Assembly (NCBI RefSeq): GCF_001584185.1
Contig: NZ_CP013234.1
Coordinates: 2,914,001-2,978,000 of the forward strand
Source of the DNA: Collimonas pratensis
Lineage (GTDB): Bacteria > Pseudomonadota > Gammaproteobacteria > Burkholderiales > Burkholderiaceae_D
Length of the DNA stretch: 64,000 nt
Direction: 5' to 3'
Part shown: positions 20,103 through 28,122 of the stretch, piece by piece
Numbering within the stretch: position 1 is the first letter of the stretch
How the letters are laid out: each line of letters starts with the position of its first letter
Program-made: the position numbers and the translations under genes
Notes under the pieces: model-generated
The model's input: only the letters and a program-made list of their open reading frames with translations
What the model was told of the DNA's origin: nothing
Databases searched by the model: none

Positions 20103-20135
20103 GTTTCACTCCTTTAGTCAATAACAGTATGTATG

Positions 20136-20256
20136 GTAGGGTGGACACAGCGTGCCCACGCGTGAACTCACTCCGCGCACATGCCTTGTTATGGCATTGC
20201 ATAGGCCCACACTCCGTTTATGACCGTCACGCGTGGGCACGTTGTGCCCACCCTAC
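20136..20256. repeat. Imperfect palindromic repeat downstream of the acid phosphatase gene
   Basis: Inverted arms of 30 bases at 20136-20165 and 20227-20256 begin GTAGGGTGG and end GCGTGA, differing at two positions, around a 61-base spacer. The right arm contains the stop codon of the acid phosphatase gene. It belongs to the same GTAGGGTGGGCAC family as the element at 21968-22114. REP or MITE nature is inferred. Confidence 0.7.
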
Positions 20257-21932
20257 GACAAATTCAAAGTATTGGTCAGGTCGCCCAGCGGCGCCTGCTG
20301 GTTCTGCAGGAAGGCGACGTCGCGCGCCACCAAGGCATCGAGCTTGCGCAAGCCATACACGCGTGTAATGAAGCGCATGATCGAGGTCGTATCGTACACG
20401 GTGTGGTCGACAAAACCTTTCTTCGCATGCGGCGAAATGACGGTCGCAGGTATGCGTGAACCCGGGCCCCAGCGATCGCCTTTCGGCGGCGCCACATGGT
20501 CCCACCAGCCGCCGTTTTCATCGTGCGTGATAATCACCACCATGTTCTGCCACTGCGGTCCGCGCTGCAGATGGGCGATGACATTGGCGATATGGCGGTC
20601 GCCGGATTCGACATCGGCGTAGCCCGCATGCAGGTTGAGATTGCCCTGCGGCTTGTAGAAACTGACCTGCGGCAAACGCCCGGCGTCGACGTCGGCCAGG
20701 AATTTGTTGGTGGCAGGATCGTCGCCCAGGCCGCCATCCTTCAGATGCAGCTCGCGCGCTGCGGTCCCCGGGGCGAAGCTCTTGAAATAATTGAACGGCT
20801 GGTGGTGGTACTGGAAGTTCGGCACCGCATCGTCATTGGCCTTGCCATCCAGCGCCGCTTGCCAGGCACCGGAGTACCAGCTCCAGCTGACATTTTTTTC
20901 AGACAGGCGATCGCCAATGGTGGGATAAGTCTGCGGCGGCAGCACCATCGGATCGCCGGCGTCGGCATAGGCAGCATCGCCGCCTTTGGCCGGCTTGACG
21001 AAACTCGGCTGGTATGGCGGCGCCATGGTGTTCACCGCATAGCCGTCTGGCGTGATGGCGCGGTCGCGCAGGAATTTAGGCGGGCCGTCGAGGGCCGAAG
21101 CCGGATTCTTGTCGTCCAGTTTCAGGCGCGTACCCTTGGGATCGTCGCCCTCTACCGTTGAGACGTTATGACGTGCCGGACTGTTGTACACATCCGGATA
21201 GAACGGGGTCTGTCCGGAAATCAGGAAAATATGGTTGAGGTAAGAACCGCCGAAGGCCGACATGAAAAAATTGTCGCACAGGGTGTATTGCTCGGCCAGC
21301 TGCCACAGGCGCAGCTTGCTGGCGGTTTCGCCGTAGTGCCCCATGGTGAGGCCGCCGGAATCGGCCCAGGCCACGAACTGGTCGTTCTTGCCGCCGTTGA
21401 TCTGCATCTGGTTCTGGTAAAACTTGTGCCACAGGTCGCGCGTGATGACGCCCTGCGGCAAGGGCTTGCCTTGCGCATCGCTCAGCTTGAACGGCGCGTT
21501 CGGCAAGCCGCTGATCTGCGCTTCCGTGATGGCGTAGCGCTGGCCGTCCACCTGCTGTGCCTGCGGCACCAGGCCGCCCCAGATCTTCGGCAACTGCGCC
21601 AGCGGCGTCTTGCCGTCGCGGTCCAGCTGCGTGTATCGCCCGCTTTGCATGGCCTGCGCCAGCGGCCGCTGCACGCCGGGGAAATTGCCGTACAGATTAT
21701 TGAAGCTGCGGTTCTCCGCATAGATCACCACCACATGCTTGACCGCGGCCTGCAACTGCTGGTCCAGCAATTTTTCCTGGCTGGCATCGATCACTTGCTG
21801 GCTGCCGTCGCTGGCGCAGTCGGCCAGGGCCAAGGTCGCGCCGACCGCCACCACGCTGCCGAGAAAACGGCGGCGTGTGAAACCGCCTGCTTCATCTTCC
21901 GTCGTCAATTCGGGTTTGTCGCTTTCATTCAT
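20253..21932 (-). CDS. Tat-exported acid phosphatase / phospholipase C family protein
   Basis: 559 residues. A Tat signal TRRRFLGS (19-26) is followed by a hydrophobic stretch ending ALADCAS, which could also be a lipobox. The phosphoesterase core begins KHVVVIYAENRSFNNLYG (65-81); the E-N-R-S-F block is the metal/nucleophile region of the phospholipase C/AcpA family. VVIITHDENGGWWDHV and RIPATVISPHAKKGFVDHT complete the signature. It is related to Francisella AcpA and bacterial phospholipases C; substrate choice cannot be read from sequence. Its stop codon lies inside a palindromic repeat. Confidence 0.88.
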   Translation of the reverse strand: MNESDKPELTTEDEAGGFTRRRFLGSVVAVGATLALADCASDGSQQVIDASQEKLLDQQLQAAVKHVVVIYAENRSFNNLYGNFPGVQRPLAQAMQSGRYTQLDRDGKTPLAQLPKIWGGLVPQAQQVDGQRYAITEAQISGLPNAPFKLSDAQGKPLPQGVITRDLWHKFYQNQMQINGGKNDQFVAWADSGGLTMGHYGETASKLRLWQLAEQYTLCDNFFMSAFGGSYLNHIFLISGQTPFYPDVYNSPARHNVSTVEGDDPKGTRLKLDDKNPASALDGPPKFLRDRAITPDGYAVNTMAPPYQPSFVKPAKGGDAAYADAGDPMVLPPQTYPTIGDRLSEKNVSWSWYSGAWQAALDGKANDDAVPNFQYHHQPFNYFKSFAPGTAARELHLKDGGLGDDPATNKFLADVDAGRLPQVSFYKPQGNLNLHAGYADVESGDRHIANVIAHLQRGPQWQNMVVIITHDENGGWWDHVAPPKGDRWGPGSRIPATVISPHAKKGFVDHTVYDTTSIMRFITRVYGLRKLDALVARDVAFLQNQQAPLGDLTNTLNLS

Positions 21933-21967
21933 GGATGATTTTCACAATGTTAGTTAAATTGGCTGTT

Positions 21968-22114
21968 CAGACTTTTCTGTGGGTAAAGGGGACACTATCG
22001 TACATAAGAGGTAGGGTGGGCACGCTTTTGTGCCCACGCTGTAGCGCTATCCGCGTGGGCACAAAAGCGTGCCCACCCTACATGTCAATATTTTTGCACC
22101 CATAGAAAAGTCTG
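21968..22114. repeat. Nested palindromic element (MITE/REP-like) between gor and the acid phosphatase gene
   Basis: An inner perfect 29-bp inverted repeat (22011-22039 and 22053-22081, starting GTAGGGTGGGCACG) has a 13-base spacer. Outside it, a second pair of arms (21968-21984 and 22098-22114, CAGACTTTTCTGTGGGT with one mismatch) encloses the whole 147 bases. Two nested terminal repeats without coding capacity resemble a miniature transposable element; it also forms a strong hairpin after gor. Confidence 0.75.
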
Positions 22115-22128
22115 ATGAATCGTTAAAT

Positions 22129-23493
22129 TTACGGGGTTTCCGGCAACGGCGTGCGTAAGGTCACGAACTCTTCCGCCGAGGTCGGATGGATGCCGATGGT
22201 GTCGTCGAATACGCGCTTGGTGGCGCCGGCGCGCAAGGCGATAGCGATGCCCTGGATGATTTCGCCGGCGTCCGGCCCGACCATGTGGCAGCCGAGCACC
22301 TTGTCGCTGGCGGCATCGACCACCAGTTTCATCAAGGTCTTTTCATGGTAGTCGCCCAGGCTCAGCTTCATCGGCCTGAAGCGCGCTTCAAACAACTTGA
22401 TCTTGTGGCCGGCGTCGCGCGCTTCCTGTTCAGTCAGGCCGACCGTGGCGATATTCGGCAGGCTGAACACCGCGGTCGGAATCAGTTTGTAATCCACCGG
22501 CCGATACTCCTCAGGGCGGAACAAGCGGCGCGCCACTGCCATGCCCTCTGCCAGCGCCACCGGCGTCAGCTGCACCTTGCCGATGACGTCGCCGAGGGCC
22601 AGGATCGACGGCTCGGAACTGCGGTATTCGCTGTCGACCTTGATGAAACCTTTGGCATCCAGCGCCACGTCGACGTTTTCCAGGCCCAGGTTATCCAGCA
22701 TCGGACGCCGTCCAGTGGCGTAAAACACGCAGTCGGTTTCCAGCACGCGCTGGTCCTTCAGCGTCACTTTCAGGCTGCCGTCCGGTTGCTTGTCGATGCT
22801 TACGATGTCGGCATTGAACTGCAGGTCCAGGCCCTTTTTCTCGAATTCCTGCTTCAGATGCAAGCGTACGCCCTGGTCGAAGCCCCGCAGGAACAGGTCG
22901 CCGCGGTACAACAGGCTGGTCTGGGCGCCGAGGCCATGGAAAATCGAAGCGAACTCGACCGCGATGTAACCACCGCCAATCACCAGCACACGGCGCGGCA
23001 ACTCCTTGAGGAAAAAGGCTTCATTCGACGTGATCGCATGTTCCTTGCCTGGGATGTCCGGCACCTGCGGCCAGCCGCCGGTAGCGATCAGGATGTTGGC
23101 GGCGCTGATGCGCTGGCCGTTGATCTCCACCGTGTGCGCATCGAGCAGCCGGGCGTGGCCTTCATGCAGGGCGACGCCGCTGTTCAGCAGCAGGCCGCGG
23201 TAGACCTCATTGAGGCGGTGGATCTCGCGGTTCTTGTTGGCGATCAGGGTGGCCCAGTCGAACCGCGGCTGGGCGGCGGTCCAGCCGAAACTGGATGCGA
23301 CCTCAAAATCCTCGCTGAAATGGGCGCCGTACACCAGGAATTTCTTTGGCACACAGCCGACGTTGACACAGGTGCCGCCCAGGTAGCGGCTTTCCGCCAC
23401 GGCGACACGGGCGCCGAAGCCGGCGGCAAAACGGGCGGCACGGACGCCGCCAGAGCCTGCTCCTATTACGAACAGATCGACATCAAAAGACAT
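22129..23493 (-). CDS. gor: Glutathione-disulfide reductase
   Basis: 454 residues from the ATG at 23493. Its GGAG is 7 bases away, whereas the ATG two codons earlier would leave only one base of spacing. FAD binding is shown by [16 protein letters not shown]. The redox disulfide is C42/C47 in [13 protein letters not shown], and the NADP-binding Rossmann segment is [14 protein letters not shown]. The catalytic His-Pro is in [11 protein letters not shown] near the C-terminus. It regenerates GSH from GSSG with NADPH in the cytoplasm. A FAH-family gene lies 110 bases upstream on the same strand. Confidence 0.94.
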   Translation of the reverse strand: MSFDVDLFVIGAGSGGVRAARFAAGFGARVAVAESRYLGGTCVNVGCVPKKFLVYGAHFSEDFEVASSFGWTAAQPRFDWATLIANKNREIHRLNEVYRGLLLNSGVALHEGHARLLDAHTVEINGQRISAANILIATGGWPQVPDIPGKEHAITSNEAFFLKELPRRVLVIGGGYIAVEFASIFHGLGAQTSLLYRGDLFLRGFDQGVRLHLKQEFEKKGLDLQFNADIVSIDKQPDGSLKVTLKDQRVLETDCVFYATGRRPMLDNLGLENVDVALDAKGFIKVDSEYRSSEPSILALGDVIGKVQLTPVALAEGMAVARRLFRPEEYRPVDYKLIPTAVFSLPNIATVGLTEQEARDAGHKIKLFEARFRPMKLSLGDYHEKTLMKLVVDAASDKVLGCHMVGPDAGEIIQGIAIALRAGATKRVFDDTIGIHPTSAEEFVTLRTPLPETP

Positions 23494-23602
23494 GGGCATT
23501 CTCCTTCAAGCAAAGCGGGCCGAAACCACAGGCAAGGGCAAATCTTACGTCATGCCACGCCGGCAAGTGCAGCCCGCCTGTAAATCCATCAACGCAATCA
23601 AT

Positions 23603-24463
23603 TCAATCCAGCAGGCTCTCATCCCAGGCATGCACGGTCTGCTGCTGCTCGCCCAGGCCGTCGATACCGAGCCGGACGACGTCGCCATGCTTCAGATACA
23701 GCGGCGGCTTCTGGCCCATGCCGACACCCGGCGGCGTGCCGGTGGAAATGATGTCGCCCGGGTACAGCGTGGTGAACTGGCTGATGTAGTGGATCAGGAA
23801 CGCGATATTGAAAATCATGGTCCTGGTGCTGCCGTTCTGAAAGCGCTTGCCGTTGACTTCCAGCCACATCGAGAGATTTTGCGGATCGCCGACTTCATCG
23901 GCCGTCACCAGCCAGGGGCCGACCGGACCGAAGGTATCGCAGCCCTTGCCCTTGTCCCAGGTGCCGCTGCGCTCGATCTGATATTCACGTTCGGAGACGT
24001 CGTTGACCACGCAATAGCCGGCGACATGCGACAAGGCCTGGTCCAGCGCGACATAGCGCGCCTTGCTGCCGATGACCACGCCCAGCTCGACTTCCCAGTC
24101 GGTCTTGACGGAATTCTTCGGCATCACGATGGGATCGTTGGGGCCGCCAAAACAGCTGTTCCACTTGTTGAACAGCACCGGTTCGGCCGGCACCGCCAAG
24201 CCTGATTCCGCGGCATGGTCGCTATAGTTCAGGCCGACGCACATGAATTTGCCGAGGCCGCTGAACGGTGCACCGATGCGGCCGGGCGCGCTGATTTCCG
24301 GCAGGCTGGCGGCATCGATGGCGCGCAGCTGCGCCAGGCCCGTCGGCGTCAGCTGCTGCGCCGTGATGTCCGCGATCACGCCGGACAAATCGCGCAGCTT
24401 GCCGCCGGCATCCAGCATGGCCGGCTTTTCCTGGCCCTTGGGGCCTACTCGTAATAGCTTCAT
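23603..24463 (-). CDS. Fumarylacetoacetate hydrolase family protein
   Basis: 286 residues. A short N-terminal domain precedes the FAH catalytic fold beginning FMCVGLNYSDHAAESG. The metal-binding acidic residues lie in DWEVELGVVIG and in the downstream GYCVVNDVSEREYQ. GDIISTGTPPGVGMGQ is the conserved loop near the end. Relatives are labelled ureidoglycolate lyase or 2,4-didehydro-3-deoxy-L-rhamnonate hydrolase; the substrate is uncertain. No sugar or aromatic pathway gene adjoins. Confidence 0.88.
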   Translation of the reverse strand: MKLLRVGPKGQEKPAMLDAGGKLRDLSGVIADITAQQLTPTGLAQLRAIDAASLPEISAPGRIGAPFSGLGKFMCVGLNYSDHAAESGLAVPAEPVLFNKWNSCFGGPNDPIVMPKNSVKTDWEVELGVVIGSKARYVALDQALSHVAGYCVVNDVSEREYQIERSGTWDKGKGCDTFGPVGPWLVTADEVGDPQNLSMWLEVNGKRFQNGSTRTMIFNIAFLIHYISQFTTLYPGDIISTGTPPGVGMGQKPPLYLKHGDVVRLGIDGLGEQQQTVHAWDESLLD

Positions 24464-24627
24464 CTGTTGCTTCCTTTTGTTTTTGTGGCTTGACTAAACG
24501 ATCATACTATTAAACCGGCAAGACCGAGACCAATGCCATCGGCGCCGGCTATGCAGAGACGCATGTTTTAGGTCAGAATACGGGGCCTGGCCGCAGCGGC
24601 CTCACTCCACCTCACCTCAAATCATCT

Positions 24628-25260
24628 ATGCCGAATCTTAATTTACTGCTGGGTTTTGCGCTGGTCGCCTTCGGCATGGTGCTGATGCCAGGTCCCAACA
24701 TGATCTACCTGATTTCGCGCTCGATCTGCCAGGGGCCGAAAGCCGGCTTCATTTCGCTGGCCGGCGTCGCCACCGGATTCGTGTTCTACATGCTGTGCGC
24801 CGCCTTCGGCATCACTGCCCTGCTGTTTGCGGTGCCGCTGGCTTACGATATCCTGCGTTTCGGCGGCGCTGCCTACCTGCTCTACCTGGCATGGCAAGCG
24901 GTCAAGCCGGGCGGCCGCTCGCCTTTCGCAGTGCGCGACCTGCCTGTGGACAGTAACCGCAAACTGTTCTTCATGGGTTTGTTCACCAACCTGCTCAATC
25001 CCAAGGTGGCCTTGATGTACCTGGCGCTGATGCCGCAATTCATCGATCCCAACGGCGCCAGCATCCTGGTGCAGTCGCTGGGACTGGGCGTGGTGCAGAT
25101 CCTGATCAGCATCACGGTCAATTCGGCAGTGACGCTGGCGGCCGGCAGCATTGCCGGCTTCCTTGGCAGCCGGCCGAGCTGGCTGCTGATCCAGCGCTGG
25201 CTGATGGGCACGGTGCTGGCCGGCCTGGCGGTACGGATCGCGCTGCAGGCAAAAAAATAA
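24628..25260 (+). CDS. LysE/RhtB-family amino-acid exporter
   Basis: 210 residues with about six membrane segments. The family opening is GFALVAFGMVLMPGPNMIYLISRS, and GLFTNLLNPKVALMYLALMPQF is the second conserved block. LysE/RhtB proteins export amino acids or related metabolites across the inner membrane. No divergent ArgP-type regulator accompanies it. Confidence 0.9.
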   Translation: MPNLNLLLGFALVAFGMVLMPGPNMIYLISRSICQGPKAGFISLAGVATGFVFYMLCAAFGITALLFAVPLAYDILRFGGAAYLLYLAWQAVKPGGRSPFAVRDLPVDSNRKLFFMGLFTNLLNPKVALMYLALMPQFIDPNGASILVQSLGLGVVQILISITVNSAVTLAAGSIAGFLGSRPSWLLIQRWLMGTVLAGLAVRIALQAKK

Positions 25261-25324
25261 GAGCGCCGCACATACTGAATATTGGCTAATATGCAAGCTG
25301 CCCTACAAATCCGGAGTTGCCTGA

Positions 25325-26746
25325 ATGCCGCATTTGCCGTTTGCCTTGATTTCCGCCGTCGTTCTGCTGTTGCATGCCGCCGGCATCATCGCCGCCATCC
25401 ATGCCCTGATGCATACGCGCACGCCGCAAGGCGCGGTGGCCTGGGTGTTCGGCCTGGTGCTGCTGCCCTATTTCACCCTGTTGCCCTATCTATTCCTCGG
25501 CAGTAAGCGCTTTTCCGGCTACGCCGAACTGCATCACTCGCGCCAGGCGCGCCTGCAGCAGCTGGACGATCCGGCCCAGCTGGCCTTGTCGGCGGAGTAT
25601 CCGCCGCACCCCGGCGCCCAGCGCTACCAGGCCATCAGCAAGATGCTCGGCGTGCCTTTTCTCAGCGGCCATCGGCTGCGCCTGCTGGTCAACGGCGCCG
25701 CCAGTTTTGAAGCGATCTTCGCCGCCATCGCCAGCGCCGAACACTACCTGCTGGTGCAGTTTTTCATCATTCACGACGACGAGCTCGGCCGCAAGCTGCA
25801 GGCGGCGCTGCTAGAGCGCGCCGCCGCCGGCGTCCGCGTGTATGTGCTGTACGACGGCGTCGGCAGCCACGATCTGCCCCCATCCTATGGCGCCATCCTG
25901 CGCGCCGGCGGCGTCGAAATCCATCGTTTCGCCACGCGCCGCTGGCGCAACCGCTTCCAGCTCAACTTCCGTAATCACCGCAAGGTGGTGGTGGTGGACG
26001 GCTGGCGCGGCTTTGTCGGCGGCCTCAATGTCGGCGAGGAATACCTCGGCCACAAGCCGCCGCTGGCGCCCTGGCGCGATACCCATATGGAGTTGCAAGG
26101 ACCGGCAGTGGCCGACCTGCAGCTGGCCTTCGATGAAAACTGGCAGTGGATCACCGGCCAGCCGCTCAAGCTGTCGGCGCCGCGCCCGGCCGCCGGCCAA
26201 GCCACCGCGCTGATCGCCGCCACCGGTCCGGCCGACGCCCAGGAAACCTGTTCGCTGTTCTTCGTCCAGGCCATCCACGCCGCCCGCCAGCGGCTGTGGC
26301 TGACCACGCCCTACCTGGTGCCCGACTCGGCCGTCAACGCCGCCTTGCAGCTGGCGGTATTCCGCGGCGTCGATGTGCGCATCCTGATCCCGGCCATCGC
26401 CGACCATCGCACCGTGTTCCTGGCGTCGACCTTGTATGCGCATGAGCTGGTGCGTGCCGGCGTGCGCATATTCCGCTACCAGCCCGGCTTCATCCATCAG
26501 AAGGTAATGCTGATCGACGACGACACCGCCTCGGTCGGCAGCATGAACCTGGATAATCGTTCGTTGCGGCTGAATTTTGAAATCACGTCCCTGAACATCG
26601 ACAGCACATTTGCCGGCGAAGTGGAAACCATGCTGCAGGCCGATTTTGCACAGGGCCGGGAAATCGACGTCGCCGATTACGCCAGACTGCACTATCTGTA
26701 CCGGGTGCTGATCCACGTGGCGCGACTGCTGAGTCCGCTACTCTGA
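25325..26746 (+). CDS. cls: Cardiolipin synthase
   Basis: 473 residues. Two N-terminal membrane segments (about 5-27 and 38-58) precede two phospholipase-D domains. The first HKD motif is H218-K220-D225 in NHRKVVVVDG, followed by GGLNVGEEYLG. The second is H391-K393-D398 in IHQKVMLIDD, followed by GSMNLDNRSL. The enzyme joins two phosphatidylglycerols, or phosphatidylglycerol and another phospholipid, into cardiolipin at the inner membrane. Confidence 0.94.
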   Translation: MPHLPFALISAVVLLLHAAGIIAAIHALMHTRTPQGAVAWVFGLVLLPYFTLLPYLFLGSKRFSGYAELHHSRQARLQQLDDPAQLALSAEYPPHPGAQRYQAISKMLGVPFLSGHRLRLLVNGAASFEAIFAAIASAEHYLLVQFFIIHDDELGRKLQAALLERAAAGVRVYVLYDGVGSHDLPPSYGAILRAGGVEIHRFATRRWRNRFQLNFRNHRKVVVVDGWRGFVGGLNVGEEYLGHKPPLAPWRDTHMELQGPAVADLQLAFDENWQWITGQPLKLSAPRPAAGQATALIAATGPADAQETCSLFFVQAIHAARQRLWLTTPYLVPDSAVNAALQLAVFRGVDVRILIPAIADHRTVFLASTLYAHELVRAGVRIFRYQPGFIHQKVMLIDDDTASVGSMNLDNRSLRLNFEITSLNIDSTFAGEVETMLQADFAQGREIDVADYARLHYLYRVLIHVARLLSPLL

Positions 26747-26841
26747 AGCTGCCGTGGCGCTGCGTGACTCGCTGGCTTCAAGCTTGATAGAATTTATGCA
26801 TCCTTGGCCGCGCCGACGACGAACTCTCTGGAGAACAACAC

Positions 26842-27231
26842 ATGACAACCCACAAGCCCGCCGATCACAATGCCGTCTCGCCCTACCTGCTGGTGCAGGA
26901 CGTTCAAAGCATGCTGCTCTTCCTCACGGCCACCTTCGGCGCAGTCGAGATCTACAAGATGACCTTGCCGGACGGTTCGGTAAAACACGCGGAAGTGCGC
27001 ATCGATGACTCTATCGTCATGCTGGGAGAACGCCCGGACGGCCGCGATCCCGTCGTCTGTTCGACCCACGTCTATGTACCTTCGGTTGACGCTTGCTATA
27101 GCCGCGCGCTGGCCGCCGGCGCCAGCAGCATCTCGGCGCCGGCCGACCAGTCCTACGGCGACCGTAGCGCCGGGATCCACGACCCGGAAGGCAATATCTG
27201 GTGGCTGGGGACCTACCTTGGCAAGGCATGA
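26842..27231 (+). CDS. VOC-superfamily (glyoxalase/PhnB-like) protein
   Basis: 129 residues. The sequence AVSPYLLVQDVQSMLLFLTATFGAVEIYKM and the ending AGIHDPEGNIWWLGTYL match the PhnB-like branch of the vicinal-oxygen-chelate fold. CTGGAGAAC lies upstream of the ATG. The function is unknown; members include antibiotic-resistance and glyoxalase-like proteins. Confidence 0.85.
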   Translation: MTTHKPADHNAVSPYLLVQDVQSMLLFLTATFGAVEIYKMTLPDGSVKHAEVRIDDSIVMLGERPDGRDPVVCSTHVYVPSVDACYSRALAAGASSISAPADQSYGDRSAGIHDPEGNIWWLGTYLGKA

Positions 27232-27285
27232 AACCAGTCTTTGAGGATGACGCTTTGTCAAAGACAACGGAAAAGCAGCAGTATT

Positions 27286-28011
27286 TCATTTGTCTTTAAC
27301 ATCATCCTCGCCACCTTCCCGTATAGAAAATTCAGTAGATAACGCCGGCGTGGAAATCAGGTCAGCTAATCCTGCGTGTTCTACCGCAGAAATCATTGTT
27401 TGATAACCTTCTCTGCTGTCCCGGTACAGCAATACAACTGAAAAGCCCACATCCCTTGGATCGTCCGACGCTAGGACGATCGCTTCGGCTCCAGCCGCAC
27501 AGAGTCGCGAAGCAATTGTCTGCGCGCGTTTCTCGAACGCAAATACGGCGCCCACATACCGGCGCCTGCCGGCCGGCTCTTCCAGGCTGCAAGTGGTTTT
27601 TGCAAACGTAGCTAGTGTCCTCGCCGATTCTGATGCGACAATTTCCGGGGTATGCAGAATCGCGGCCTGATCGCTGATTGCTCTTGAGTTTGTCGCCTCT
27701 ATTTGATATTCATTGCCATCAAGGCGTACCAATTTCAGTCCTCGCTCCAGAAGTGATTTTTGGAACTGGAAAAAAATCTCATCTGGTGAAAGCGGATCGA
27801 TTGAAGCAAGATTGATTACTCCTCGCACTTCTGGAGCTAAGCGAATCGAACGGCCTGAATATTGACTGACCAGACGTGCTGCGTCAGACAATCCAAAATC
27901 CCGCCAGATAACATAAAACCGATCTTCACAATGCACCGCGGTTGCATGCGAAAACAACAGAAGCCAGAACAAACGTGCGACGATCTTTTTAATTCTTGAT
28001 ATCTGAAACAT
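27286..28011 (-). CDS. Exported protein with secretin N0/STN-like and possible SPOR-like domains
   Basis: 241 residues from the ATG at 28011, preceded by CAGGAAAT; a TTG start four codons earlier is possible. A signal peptide (RLFWLLLFSHATAVHC) is followed by SDAARLVSQYSGRSIRLAPE. This and VRGVINLASIDPLSPDEIFF resemble the N0 domain of secretins and TonB-receptor STN domains. The second half (about 155-225) has an alternating pattern, YVGAVFAFEKRAQTIASRLC then AAGAEAIVLA, that recalls SPOR repeats. No secretin barrel follows and no secretion cluster adjoins. I infer a periplasmic protein, exact role unknown. Confidence 0.6.
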   Translation of the reverse strand: MFQISRIKKIVARLFWLLLFSHATAVHCEDRFYVIWRDFGLSDAARLVSQYSGRSIRLAPEVRGVINLASIDPLSPDEIFFQFQKSLLERGLKLVRLDGNEYQIEATNSRAISDQAAILHTPEIVASESARTLATFAKTTCSLEEPAGRRRYVGAVFAFEKRAQTIASRLCAAGAEAIVLASDDPRDVGFSVVLLYRDSREGYQTMISAVEHAGLADLISTPALSTEFSIREGGEDDVKDK

Positions 28012-28122
28012 ATTTCCTGGCAATCATCGCAGCTTTCTGAAATCTACATTCTGCGGGAAAAATTCCAATCGGTAAATGACTGCCGCCAGATACTAGAAAA
28101 CCACATAACGACAATCTGAACC

